Shown here one piece after another: positions 1 through 7,975 of a stretch of DNA of 37,930 bases. Position 1 is the first letter of the stretch, and each line of letters begins with the position of its first letter. A model generated the notes under the pieces. That model was given only the letters and a program-made list of their open reading frames with translations. It was not told where the DNA came from and ran no database searches. Origin of the DNA: Candidatus Zipacnadia bacterium (GTDB lineage Bacteria > Armatimonadota > Zipacnadia > Zipacnadales > Zipacnadaceae); the NCBI GenBank assembly GCA_029821195.1, contig JALGTU010000015.1, positions 1-37,930 of the forward strand, written 5' to 3'. Made by a program: the position numbers and the translations under genes.

Positions 1-135
1 CAGGGCGAGGGCTTCAAGCTCTACAGCATCGGTCAGGACCTCGATGACGACGGTGGGGCGCCCTTCTTGAGGTATAGGCATCGTAGAGAACCGAGAGGCT
101 ATGACGGAGACATCGTCTGGGAGTGCCGCCGGTAG
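1..135 (+). CDS. C-terminal fragment of an unidentified protein (runs in from the left edge)
   Basis: Frame 1 is open from the first base to a TAG at 133-135, giving 44 residues. The fragment contains the motif FKLYSIG, then an acidic Gly-rich stretch (DLDDDGG), and near the end YDGDIVWE. From memory, this ending (Y-S-x-G, a D/G cluster, then G-D-I-V) is common at the C-terminus of prepilin-like or secreted hypothetical proteins in Planctomycetes and Armatimonadota; no search was possible. The start, domains and function lie outside the window. The gene converges on the subtilase-like gene at 258. Confidence 0.5.
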   Translation, partial: QGEGFKLYSIGQDLDDDGGAPFLRYRHRREPRGYDGDIVWECRR

Positions 136-215
136 GAGCTTGCCCCTCTTCGCCCGGCGATCACTCTTCCTCTTGCTTTCTTGCTGCGGACCTCCGTTGC
201 CAACAAGACTGAGCC

Positions 216-241
216 GCCGCCACCGGGCAGGACCGGGCGGC
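216..241. terminator. GC-rich hairpin between convergent genes
   Basis: GCCGCC at 216-221 pairs with GGCGGC at 236-241, and the 14-nt loop can pair further internally. It lies between the stop at 135 and the convergent stop at 258, where a terminator is expected. No clear U-tract follows on either strand, so rho-independent function is uncertain. Confidence 0.3.
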
Positions 242-257
242 AGTAGTCACCAGCAGA

Positions 258-1277
258 CTATGTGCCGGCCTGCGCTGCTATCCTTCGATAGACCTCGTAC
301 AGATTTATGACGCCAGGCGCGTCGAGCTTGCGCAGCTTGCCCGGGCTAGGGTTAATCAGCCTCTGAATATCCGCCGCCAGCCGCTCGATCTCCTTGTCAC
401 CAAACTCCGGTACGCTGGTCAGCGCATCACGATCGATGCGTGCGGTCTCACGCAGCAGCTTGACCACCACCTCGGGATCGGGCTTATCTGCACTTGCCGC
501 GTAGATGTATGCAGCGACCGCCACTGTCACCTCCGCGGCCGGGCACGTGCCTCCGGGCCCGCTGGCGTAGTACGACGGCGCGATGAAGTTGATGATTTCG
601 CTATCCACCTGCGCGCCCCGGTTGAGCGGCTTCAGTAGCCGGCCTTGTCCCCTGCGGGCCAGGGGGGCCGCCGTCACGAAATGGCCAATCCCCCCGCCCC
701 ACGGCTTGGCCGCGTAGCCCTGCGGGCAGGTGCCGGTCGGCCGGTTACCCACCTGGACATACGGCGAGATGAACAGTGTGTCCTCCGCCCGCCTCAGGCT
801 GTCAACAATCGGCGCGACATCGCCCCAGAATGAAAGGAATGTCACCACAATATCCGCGCGCCGAGCCGCCTTGGCGAAGGCTTCCGCGACCTGGGCATAA
901 GGCGGCTCAGACTGGTAGCTGAGCAGCTTCACCCGGATTCCCAGCGCCCGCGTCAGGTCCAGGATAACGCCCACAGCGGCGGTGTCGTGGGTATTGGTGC
1001 GCGGGTCGCAGTCCGGGTAGTCGGGGGCCAGGCAATAGCGCAGCCGGGCCAACCCGTCCAGGCGCGACCCCAGCCGACGCCGGCTGATTCCATCCAGCCC
1101 CACTACCGCCAGGGTTACCGGTCGCCGATCTGCTAGCTTACGCACCTCCGCGAGCTTCTGCTCGTCGGTAACGCCCAACGCCTTCAACTCCCACTGCGCT
1201 CCCACCGCGACTTCGGCGGGAGCGTTGCCCAAGGCGATGATGAACATGGCCACCAGGATGGTAATGGATCTCAGCAT
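258..1277 (-). CDS. Secreted subtilisin-fold (S8-like) protein with Cys at the nucleophile position
   Basis: 339 residues from the ATG at 1277, chosen because AAGGA lies 5 nt upstream and a signal peptide (about 1-25, hydrophobic core from about residue 5) begins there. Landmarks of the subtilase fold occur in order: VVGLDG with D62 (matching the catalytic-Asp strand), HDTAAVG with H97 (matching HGTHVAG), VGNRPTG with N178 (oxyanion Asn region), FIAP at 231-234, and GGTCPAAE at 243-249 where the family has GTSMAAP. It closes with LLRETA and GVINLYEVY, as subtilases do. The catalytic Ser is therefore Cys245. It is either a degenerate, non-proteolytic family member or a cysteine-nucleophile variant. 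The assignment rests on motif order, not overall identity. It is divergent from the nitroreductase and has no evident operon partner. Confidence 0.6.
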   Translation of the reverse strand: MLRSITILVAMFIIALGNAPAEVAVGAQWELKALGVTDEQKLAEVRKLADRRPVTLAVVGLDGISRRRLGSRLDGLARLRYCLAPDYPDCDPRTNTHDTAAVGVILDLTRALGIRVKLLSYQSEPPYAQVAEAFAKAARRADIVVTFLSFWGDVAPIVDSLRRAEDTLFISPYVQVGNRPTGTCPQGYAAKPWGGGIGHFVTAAPLARRGQGRLLKPLNRGAQVDSEIINFIAPSYYASGPGGTCPAAEVTVAVAAYIYAASADKPDPEVVVKLLRETARIDRDALTSVPEFGDKEIERLAADIQRLINPSPGKLRKLDAPGVINLYEVYRRIAAQAGT

Positions 1278-1523
1278 GAGCTTCCTTGGGGAAGCAAGAC
1301 TCAGCGAAAAGGGCCCTTCTAAGTTCGCGCCTGCCACGGCTCAGGCCTTCATCACATCAACCAGGGGAAGGACCAGAGCGTCTGGGCAGCGAACTACCTA
1401 TTGCCGACGGTATGTGGCAAGCCGTTCCGAGGCGCTTGTGATTGAGACCGGCCAGTGCGCGCGAATCAATTCGGCGCCTGGCACAACACGGCACTGTCAG
1501 AGCCAGTTGAAAGGTGATGAAAT

Positions 1524-2096
1524 ATGACAACCTACGAATTGATCCTGAGCCGGCGGACCATCCGCAAGTTCGAGCAGACGCCTGTGCCCACTGACCTGCT
1601 CGAGAAATGCGTCAATGCCGCGCGCGTGGCGCCCTCCGGCGGCAACCTCCAGCCGCTGGAGTACATCGTCGTCGCCGACCCGGAGCAGTGCCAGCAGGTA
1701 TTCCCGCACACCGCCTGGGCGAGCTACCTCGACGACGGTACGCCTGGGCCGGGCGAGCAACCGGTGGCGTACATCTTTATCCTGACGAACACGGAAATCC
1801 GCGCTAATGCGCAGCAGGATGTGGGCATCGCCGCTGCGAACATTGTCCTGGTGGCGCTGGACGAGGGCGTGGGGAGTTGTATGATCGGCTCGCTCGACCG
1901 CGATGCACTCCGCAAGGTGCTGAAGGTACCCGAGCACTGCCAGATATCGCTGGCAATTGCGCTGGGATACCCCGCTGAGCAGCCGGTGATGGAGGAAATG
2001 ACCGGCGACTCGATTAAATACTACCGGGACGAGCAAGGCACCCTGCACGTGCCCAAGCGCGCGCTGGCCGACGTGGTGCACTGGAATAGGTCCTGA
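1524..2096 (+). CDS. Nitroreductase-family flavoprotein
   Basis: 190 residues, the size of compact single-domain nitroreductases that bind FMN as dimers and use NAD(P)H. The N-terminus carries SRRTIRKF (residues 9-16), the Arg-rich FMN-phosphate loop. APSGGNLQP (about 36-44) is the second flavin-contact segment, and ALGYPAE near 152 is the usual C-terminal family motif. AAAGGTGAT lies just upstream of the ATG. The substrate cannot be read from the sequence; family members reduce nitroaromatics, quinones or other enones. The HpcH aldolase follows 123 nt downstream on the same strand, past a hairpin repeat, so co-transcription is possible but not shown. Confidence 0.88.
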   Translation: MTTYELILSRRTIRKFEQTPVPTDLLEKCVNAARVAPSGGNLQPLEYIVVADPEQCQQVFPHTAWASYLDDGTPGPGEQPVAYIFILTNTEIRANAQQDVGIAAANIVLVALDEGVGSCMIGSLDRDALRKVLKVPEHCQISLAIALGYPAEQPVMEEMTGDSIKYYRDEQGTLHVPKRALADVVHWNRS

Positions 2097-2140
2097 AAAC
2101 AGCGCCGGACACGGCGCCAGATGGCCGTAGCAATCGGTGG

Positions 2141-2159
2141 CACGGGCTTCCAGCCCGTG
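2141..2159. repeat. REP-like intergenic hairpin
   Basis: Perfect 8-bp inverted repeat CACGGGCT / AGCCCGTG around a TCC loop, in the gap between the nitroreductase and the aldolase. A smaller stem (GCGCC 2102-2106 with GGCGC 2113-2117) precedes it. No U-tract follows, so it resembles an interspersed palindromic element more than a terminator. Only one copy is seen in this window. Confidence 0.5.
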
Positions 2160-2219
2160 TTGGCACAGCCAGGGACCTCTACCAGCGAGATCTTTTTTGA
2201 CTAGGGAGGCACCGATGAG

Positions 2220-3005
2220 ATGGACAATCCGCTCAAGCAGCAGATAGCCGCAGGCACCCCCGTCTGGGGAACGATGCTCGAGGAGATGACCAGCCCGGGC
2301 GCGCCGCAGCTTCTGAAGAACGCCGGCTTTGACTGGTTCGTTATTGACTGCGAGCACTCCTGGCCGGGGCTGGAGCGCTGTGCGTGGCTGATCCGCGTCG
2401 CCCGGGCGATTGACTTCCCCATCTTCTTCCGCATCTCGCGCACCGTCGGCCAGATGCTCAGCCGCCTGCTGGATATTGGGGCCACCGGACTGATCGTCCC
2501 CCACATCGAGACCGCCGTGCAGGCCCAGGAGGTGGTGGACTGGGCCAAGTATCCGCCCGTAGGCAAGCGCGGGCGCGCTGGAGGCGTGGGGCTGGAGGAC
2601 TACGAGCGGTGGCCGCTGCCCGAGGCCCTCGAGCGCCACGACGCCTATACTATGGTCGCGGTGCAGATTGAGTCGAAGCTGGGCGTGGACAACTGCAATG
2701 AGATCTTCGCGGTCGAAGGCGTCGAGGCCTGTTTCGTGGGGCCGGCGGACCTGTCGCTGAGCCTCGGCCTGTCCGGCCAGCGCGAGCACCCCGACGTGGT
2801 CGCCGCTATCCATACCGTCTTCGCCGCCGCCCAGGCTAACGGAGTTGCGCCGGGCATTCACATGGGGGATGCGGACCAGCTCCGCTATTGGATGGCGCAG
2901 GGCGGGCTATTCATGGCCTACAGCAGCGACATATCAATGATCACGCAGGCCAGCACCCAGGCCCTGGCGCAGCTCCGCGCCGGCGATGCTGGCACTCGCC
3001 AGTGA
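2220..3005 (+). CDS. HpcH/HpaI-family class II aldolase
   Basis: 261 residues forming a TIM barrel of the HpcH/HpaI aldolase/citrate lyase family, which cleaves or forms 2-keto-4-hydroxy acids using a divalent metal. Seen: FDWFVIDCEHS (about 38-48) with the general-base His, FRISR (about 69-73) with the substrate Arg, VPHIET and KYPPVGKRG (the Gly-Arg loop), VQIES with the metal Glu, and FVGPADLSLSLG with the metal Asp. The length matches 2-keto-3-deoxy-sugar-acid aldolases. The ATG at 2220 follows AGGGAGGC at a 9-nt spacing. A PfkB kinase begins 28 nt downstream, so the pair probably forms a sugar or sugar-acid pathway; the actual aldol substrate is unknown. Confidence 0.88.
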   Translation: MDNPLKQQIAAGTPVWGTMLEEMTSPGAPQLLKNAGFDWFVIDCEHSWPGLERCAWLIRVARAIDFPIFFRISRTVGQMLSRLLDIGATGLIVPHIETAVQAQEVVDWAKYPPVGKRGRAGGVGLEDYERWPLPEALERHDAYTMVAVQIESKLGVDNCNEIFAVEGVEACFVGPADLSLSLGLSGQREHPDVVAAIHTVFAAAQANGVAPGIHMGDADQLRYWMAQGGLFMAYSSDISMITQASTQALAQLRAGDAGTRQ

Positions 3006-3033
3006 TTTGCGCCGCACAGGGAGGACGGCCGCC

Positions 3034-3975
3034 ATGCCACAGGTAGTCTGTCTGGGAATAATAGTCGTGGACGTATGGGCACGCCCAGTTGATCAGTGGC
3101 CCCAAAAGGGACGGCTGCTACCGGTTGACGAGATCGGCATGGGTCTGGGGGGGCACGCCACCAACAGTGGCCGCTGTCTGGCGAAACTGGGCATGGACGT
3201 GGCTGTTCTGGGCTGCGTCGGCCAGGACGGCCTGGGCGACTTTGCCATTGAGGAACTCCAGGCGCACGGGGTTGACACCAGCGGCATCTACCGCACCGAC
3301 GCTGCCGGGACTGCCGCCACGCTGATCATGGTAGACAGCGCCGGCGAGCGTACCTTCGTCCACGCCGTCGGCGCCGACGGCGAGATCCGACCCGAGCAAC
3401 TGGATATGGATCTATTGAAATCCGCCCAGCTTCTGTATATGGCCGGCGCGCTGGCTATGCCCGGGTTCGACGGCGCGCCCCAGGCCCAAGTTATGGCCGA
3501 GGCCCAGCAGGCCGGGCTGACGACCGTCCTGGACGTGGTCTGGGACGCTACGGGTAAGTGGCTGGAAACGCTGGCCCCCGTCCTGCCCCACGCCGATATA
3601 TTCCTGCCCAGCCTCGTCGAAGCACAAGAGATCACCGGCCAGAAGGACCCGGCAGACGTGGCCGGCTTCCTGCTGGATACAGGGATAGAGATCGTGGGCC
3701 TGACCAATGGGGCCGAGGGGGCCTGGGTCTTCACCGCCGATGAGGAAATAGCCCTGCCCGCTTTTGAGGTGGACGTCGTGGATGGCACCGGCGCAGGTGA
3801 CGCGTTCACCGCGGGCTTTGTCTATGGCTACCTCCATGACTGGGAGTTGGAGCGGACGGCGCGCTTCGCCTGCGCCATGGGTGCGCTGGCCACTACCGCG
3901 GTGGGCACCACCGCCGGCATCAAAGACTACCAGCAAGTCCTCGCCTTCCTGCAAGAGCGCGAGCCGCAATACTGA
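3034..3975 (+). CDS. PfkB-family carbohydrate/nucleoside kinase
   Basis: 313 residues from the ATG at 3034, preceded by AGGGAGGA at about 8 nt; an in-frame ATG at 2986 lies inside the upstream gene and has no Shine-Dalgarno sequence. The ribokinase fold is shown by GGHATNSGRCLAKLG (substrate-lid region, about 40-54), GxDGLGDF (about 63-70), and the C-terminal signature DGTGAGDAFTAGF with the anion hole and catalytic Asp (about 250-262). It phosphorylates a sugar, sugar acid or nucleoside using ATP. Its position 28 nt after the HpcH aldolase fits a keto-sugar-acid kinase paired with an aldolase, but that is inference from context. Confidence 0.87.
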   Translation: MPQVVCLGIIVVDVWARPVDQWPQKGRLLPVDEIGMGLGGHATNSGRCLAKLGMDVAVLGCVGQDGLGDFAIEELQAHGVDTSGIYRTDAAGTAATLIMVDSAGERTFVHAVGADGEIRPEQLDMDLLKSAQLLYMAGALAMPGFDGAPQAQVMAEAQQAGLTTVLDVVWDATGKWLETLAPVLPHADIFLPSLVEAQEITGQKDPADVAGFLLDTGIEIVGLTNGAEGAWVFTADEEIALPAFEVDVVDGTGAGDAFTAGFVYGYLHDWELERTARFACAMGALATTAVGTTAGIKDYQQVLAFLQEREPQY

Positions 3976-4076
3976 CAGTAGGCGCTGACTTAGCACGGCA
4001 CCTGTGGTCGCTGCCACCTGTAGCGGCCAGAGTGTTGCGCTACACAAAGAGCGTATGCGCCTGGCGTTTATCCGTC

Positions 4077-4092
4077 GCGACAGGAATGTCGC
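4077..4092. repeat. REP-like intergenic hairpin
   Basis: GCGACA / TGTCGC around a GGAA loop, flanked by GT and TCCTAC as in the interspersed GTAGGAGCGAC-type palindromes of other bacterial genomes (recollection). Just upstream, TGTAGCG (4019-4025) pairs perfectly with CGCTACA (4038-4044). Both lie in the 252-nt gap between the convergent pfkB-family gene and clpC, which holds no plausible gene. Confidence 0.5.
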
Positions 4093-4168
4093 TCCTACCA
4101 TTGGTTCAGTGCGCTTACCGCCAGAGGCCATAGCCCGCAAGTCTGTCCCACTAAAGCACTTACCACAC

Positions 4169-4202
4169 AAAAAGGGACAAGCCCAAAAGGAGGGTTTGTC
4201 CC
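4169..4202 (-). terminator. Rho-independent terminator of clpC (possibly bidirectional)
   Basis: Arms at 4174-4184 and 4192-4202 form an 11-bp stem with a 7-nt loop. Read leftward it has one A-C mismatch and is followed by TTTTT, starting 26 nt after the clpC stop. Read rightward the mismatch becomes a G-U pair and GGTGTTTTT follows, so it may also end transcripts from the convergent aldolase-kinase genes. Confidence 0.8.
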
Positions 4203-4227
4203 GGTGTTTTTCAAAGTGGGTCTCGCT

Positions 4228-6648
4228 TTATGGGGAGAGCACGCCGGTCTCAGCCAGCTCGAAGGTCGCTTCGCCGTCGCGGAAATCGGCCACAATCTCC
4301 CCCTGGAGCTCGTCGCCCCATTGCAGGACGCGCTCGGCCAGTGGGTCCTCGATGACCCGGCGAATCGCGCGGCGCAACGGCCGGGCGCCCATGGACGGAT
4401 CATAGCCTTCCTTAGCCAAATGGGCCCGCAACTCCTCACTGATCCGCAGCACCAAACCCCGGCTGCCCAACTGCTCACGGATATTGCGCAGCTCCAGGTC
4501 AATGATCTGGTCAATCTGCTCCGGCGTCAGCGCATGGAAGACGACTATGTCGTCCACCCGGTTGAGGAACTCAGGACTGAAAGTCTTGCGCAGCTCCTCG
4601 GTGACCTTTTTCTTCATCCGCTCGTAATCGTGCTGGCGCTGCTGGGCGGTCGCTTGTTCCTCCTCGGTAGCGAAGCCCATCGTGCTACTTTCGCTGATGA
4701 GCCGGGCGCCCACGTTGCTGGTCATAATAACGACTGTGTTCTTGAAGTTGACCACGCGTCCCTGCGCATCGGTCAGCCGGCCATCTTCCATTATCTGGAG
4801 CAGGACGCTGAAGACCTCCGGGTGCGCCTTTTCGATCTCGTCAAAGAGTACCACGGAGTAGGGCCGGCGGCGGACTGCTTCGCTGAGCTGGCCGCTTTCC
4901 TCGTAGCCCACGTACCCAGGCGGAGCTCCAGTCAGCCGGGACACGGCAAACTTCTCCATGTATTCGCTCATATCAATCCGCACCAGCGCGTCCTCATCGC
5001 CAAACAGGAAGCGAGCCAACACCCGGGCCAGCAGCGTCTTGCCGACGCCGGTCGGCCCCAGGAAGATGAATGAGCCGGTGGGCCGGCGTGGGTCCTTGAT
5101 GCCGGCGCGCGCCCGCCGTACTGCCCGGGAGACGATGGCGAGCGCCTCGTCCTGTCCCACCACGTCCTCGTGCAGGGCTTCCTCCATCCGCAGCAGGCGA
5201 TCAGACTCCTCCTCGGTCAGCGAGGTTACCGGGATGCCCGTCCAAGTGGATACAACCTGCCCGATGTCTTCGCGGTAGACGTAGGGCTGCTCGGTGTCCT
5301 GCGCTACTTCCGTCGTTTCGGGGACTTCCCCCGGCAAACCGGCGTAGTCACCCCACGCCGGCCTGGGCTGATCTTCCGCTTCGTGCAGCCCCTCCGCGAG
5401 CGTCTCGACGTCGGTCGTCATTTTGTACTGGCGAAGCTTGACCCGCGAGCCGGACTCGTCAATCAAGTCAATCGCCTTGTCGGGTAGCGCCCGGTCGGTG
5501 ATATAACGGCTGGACAGATCCACCGCCGCCGCCAGGGCCTCGGGCGCGTAGTAGACCTGGTGGAAGTCCTCGTAGCGCTCCTTGATACCCTCCAGGATCT
5601 GCATTGTCTCTTCCGGGGTGGGCTCGCGGACCATAACCGGCTGGAAGCGACGCTCCAGGGAGGGCGTCTTCTCGATATACTTGCGATATTCGTCCAGGGT
5701 AGTCGCGCCGATGCACTGCAGCTCGCCGCGGGCCAGCGCTGGCTTGAGGATGTTGGAGGCATCCATCGCGCCTTCCGCCGCTCCGGTGCCGACCACCGTG
5801 TGCAGCTCATCCAAGAAAACGATGATCTGCCCCTCGGAGTTGCGAATCTCTTCCATGACCCGCTTCATCCGCTCCTCAAACTCGCCCCGGTACTTGGTAC
5901 CGGCTACCAGGCTGGCCAGATCCAACGCCACCAGGCGGCGACCCGTGAGCAGGTCCGGCACCTCCCCGGCGGTGATGCGCTGGGAGAGGCCCTCGACGAT
6001 GGCAGTTTTGCCCACACCCGCATCGCCGATCAGGGCCGGATTGTTCTTGGTCCGGCGGCACAGAATCTGCATAACCCGCTCGATCTCAGCCTCCCGGCCA
6101 ATGACCGGGTCTAACTTCCCCCCGCTCGCCAGTTGGGTCAGATCCCGGCTGAAGTGGTCGAGGTTCGGCGTCTTGGACTTGCCGCCCTCGCCCCCGCGGC
6201 TCGAATCGTCTCCCGCCAACTCGCGGATTAAATGACGCATCTGGCGCAGCTCCAGCCCGTAGCGCTGTAACAGTCGGTAGGCCGGGCCCTTACCCAGTCG
6301 CAGTAGACCAAGCAGCAGGTGCTCGGTACCGATGTGTGCGTCGTCCAGATGCCGCGCCTCGGCATAGGCAAGTTGCAGGACCTGCTGAGCATCAGGGGTG
6401 AACGACAGCTCCCGAGTGGTCTCCTCGATCGCGCCCAGCTCCATACGCTCTTCCAGCTCGGAGCGCAGCATCTCCAGATCGACACGCGCCACCTCCAACG
6501 CCTCCACCGCCAATCCATCACCCAGACGTAACAACCCCATAAGTAGGTGTTCGGTGCTTATCAGTTGTACCCTGCTGCGCTGGGCTTCACCGTGCGCCAA
6601 TAGCACGGCGCGCCGCGCGCGAGGGGTGAACCTTTGCCATAGCTGCAT
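4228..6648 (-). CDS. clpC: ClpC-type AAA+ unfoldase, ATPase subunit of a Clp protease
   Basis: 806 residues. It unfolds proteins and feeds them to ClpP in the cytoplasm. Two Clp N repeats span about 1-145. AAA-1 has Walker A GDAGVGKT (208-215) and Walker B IVFLDE (276-281). AAA-2 has GPTGVGKT (531-538) and VVLFDE (599-604). A GF-containing loop (MGF, 657-659) sits where ClpP-docking loops occur, and a D2 small domain follows. The odd part is the middle: between about 405 and 465 there is only a short acidic, Pro-rich linker, without the coiled coil and UVR-like repeat usual in ClpC. AGGAGAGAG precedes the ATG. No clpP or adaptor gene is in the window. The 248-nt upstream gap has no convincing CtsR or CIRCE operator. 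Confidence 0.95.
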   Translation of the reverse strand: MQLWQRFTPRARRAVLLAHGEAQRSRVQLISTEHLLMGLLRLGDGLAVEALEVARVDLEMLRSELEERMELGAIEETTRELSFTPDAQQVLQLAYAEARHLDDAHIGTEHLLLGLLRLGKGPAYRLLQRYGLELRQMRHLIRELAGDDSSRGGEGGKSKTPNLDHFSRDLTQLASGGKLDPVIGREAEIERVMQILCRRTKNNPALIGDAGVGKTAIVEGLSQRITAGEVPDLLTGRRLVALDLASLVAGTKYRGEFEERMKRVMEEIRNSEGQIIVFLDELHTVVGTGAAEGAMDASNILKPALARGELQCIGATTLDEYRKYIEKTPSLERRFQPVMVREPTPEETMQILEGIKERYEDFHQVYYAPEALAAAVDLSSRYITDRALPDKAIDLIDESGSRVKLRQYKMTTDVETLAEGLHEAEDQPRPAWGDYAGLPGEVPETTEVAQDTEQPYVYREDIGQVVSTWTGIPVTSLTEEESDRLLRMEEALHEDVVGQDEALAIVSRAVRRARAGIKDPRRPTGSFIFLGPTGVGKTLLARVLARFLFGDEDALVRIDMSEYMEKFAVSRLTGAPPGYVGYEESGQLSEAVRRRPYSVVLFDEIEKAHPEVFSVLLQIMEDGRLTDAQGRVVNFKNTVVIMTSNVGARLISESSTMGFATEEEQATAQQRQHDYERMKKKVTEELRKTFSPEFLNRVDDIVVFHALTPEQIDQIIDLELRNIREQLGSRGLVLRISEELRAHLAKEGYDPSMGARPLRRAIRRVIEDPLAERVLQWGDELQGEIVADFRDGEATFELAETGVLSP

Positions 6649-6896
6649 AGCTCTGCTCTCTCCTGCGCATCTGTAGCAGGCAATAGAAACTGATGTCTAT
6701 TATTGATTACTCTTGTACACCTATTCAGACGCCCCAGCCCGACGAAAAGTTTCCCCCAGCCAAGTGCTAAGTATATATCGGCTCCGCACCTCTCCCAGTG
6801 AAATCCGCAAGTGCGGTGCGGCCTAGTGCGTGGTCAGGCTCCGGCTTTTTCTTACCTAACGCACCCGCCGACCGGTTTGTTCCGCTAAGGCTGCCG

Positions 6897-7775
6897 TCAC
6901 TGGTAAATCGGCGTACCCTCGCGCTTGATCAACTCGCGGAACGCCTTCCGCAGCTTCTGGGTCAGCGGGCCGGGCTTCCCCTCCCCGATGCTGCGGCCGT
7001 CCACGGTCACGACCGGAATTATCTCTGCGGCCGTCCCCGTCAGGAATGCCTCTTTGGCGCTGTAGACTTCCAGCAGGCGGAAGAGCTCCTCGTGGGTCTC
7101 GATTCCCATCCCCGCCAGCAGGTCAATAACCACCTTCCGGGTGATGCCGCGCAGATTCCCCACGTAAACGGGCGGCGTCACCACATGGTCGTCACGCACC
7201 AGAAATATGTTGTCGCCAGTGCATTCGGCCACATATCCGTCGCTGCTCAGCATTATGCCTTCGGGCACGCCGGCTCGCACAGTCTCAATCTTGGCGAGGA
7301 TGTTATTCAGATAGTTGAGGCTCTTCATCCCCGGATCCAGCGCGTCCGGCGAGGTGCGGCGCGTCGTACAGGTGATTACCTCCAGGCCCTTCTCATAGAA
7401 TTCCTCAGGATACAACGCTATCACATCAGCAATGATGAACACCGTCGGGCATGGACACTTGCGCGGGTCCAGACCCAGATCTCCCTTGCCCCGGGTCACC
7501 ACCAGCCGGATGTAAGCGTCGGTCAATTCATTGGCCCGACACGTCGCCAGCACCGCCTCCCCTATCTCCTCGCAGCTCAGCGGAATGTCGAGCATTATCG
7601 CGTTGGCCGAGTCATATAGTCGCTCAACATGCTCGTCCAGCCGGAAGACTCGGCCATCATAGGCGCGAATCCCCTCAAATACACCATCGCCGTAGAGCAA
7701 GCCATGATCGAAGACCGAGACCTTCGCCTCTTCCTCCGGCACGAGTTCGCCATCCAAGTAGATCAGCAAAGACAT
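6897..7775 (-). CDS. ilvE: Branched-chain amino acid aminotransferase (class IV PLP)
   Basis: 292 residues, normal for short-chain BCAT. It transfers amino groups between Val/Leu/Ile and 2-oxoglutarate. Seen: GVFEGIRAY (32-40), FRLDEHVERL (44-53), the Schiff-base Lys K151 in MKSLNYLNN, E184 in AECTGDNIF that contacts the PLP ring, and GTAAEI near 255-260. AGGTGG lies 8 nt before the ATG. A good sigma-70-type promoter is 100 nt upstream, and the gene appears monocistronic. D-amino-acid aminotransferase and aminodeoxychorismate lyase share this fold, but the IRAY and DEHVERL segments favour IlvE. Confidence 0.88.
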   Translation of the reverse strand: MSLLIYLDGELVPEEEAKVSVFDHGLLYGDGVFEGIRAYDGRVFRLDEHVERLYDSANAIMLDIPLSCEEIGEAVLATCRANELTDAYIRLVVTRGKGDLGLDPRKCPCPTVFIIADVIALYPEEFYEKGLEVITCTTRRTSPDALDPGMKSLNYLNNILAKIETVRAGVPEGIMLSSDGYVAECTGDNIFLVRDDHVVTPPVYVGNLRGITRKVVIDLLAGMGIETHEELFRLLEVYSAKEAFLTGTAAEIIPVVTVDGRSIGEGKPGPLTQKLRKAFRELIKREGTPIYQ

Positions 7776-7878
7776 CCAATAACCACCTGTGCGCCGAGTC
7801 TAATCGCCCGCAACCAATATGCTACGCCGCCAGCAGAGAGGGCTGCCTGCCCAGCTCAGGTATTACTCGCTTGTTGTG

Positions 7879-7908
7879 ATTATACCACATCTCGTGGCGA
7901 TTATTCAA
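7879..7908 (-). promoter_or_regulatory. Sigma-70-type promoter of ilvE
   Basis: On the minus strand TTGAAT (7903-7908) is followed after 18 nt by a perfect TATAAT (7879-7884). The start of transcription would be near 7872, giving a leader of about 95 nt before the ilvE ATG. Confidence 0.7.
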
Positions 7909-7948
7909 TTCCCGCAAGTTATGGGAGGACCACTTGTGGACGCACGAA

Positions 7949-7965
7949 CACCACTAGGAGTGGTG
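7949..7965 (-). terminator. Hairpin after the sugar isomerase gene
   Basis: Perfect stem CACCACT / AGTGGTG with a 3-nt loop, 11 nt after the stop of the isomerase gene (transcribed leftward) and just upstream of the ilvE promoter. No proper U-tract follows, so termination strength is uncertain. Confidence 0.4.
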
Positions 7966-7975
7966 ATAATCGGCA

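Noticed and set aside
1497-2861. Very long minus-strand open frame opposite the nitroreductase and aldolase.
   Set aside because: It is a shadow of high-GC coding sequence; the plus-strand genes have clear families, motifs and ribosome sites.
5560-6235. Long plus-strand frames opposite clpC.
   Set aside because: Antisense to strongly conserved AAA+ motifs and biased in composition.
6761-6771. AAGTGCTAAG upstream of clpC resembles one arm of a CIRCE (HrcA) operator.
   Set aside because: The matching second arm is absent at 9-nt spacing, so there is no inverted repeat.
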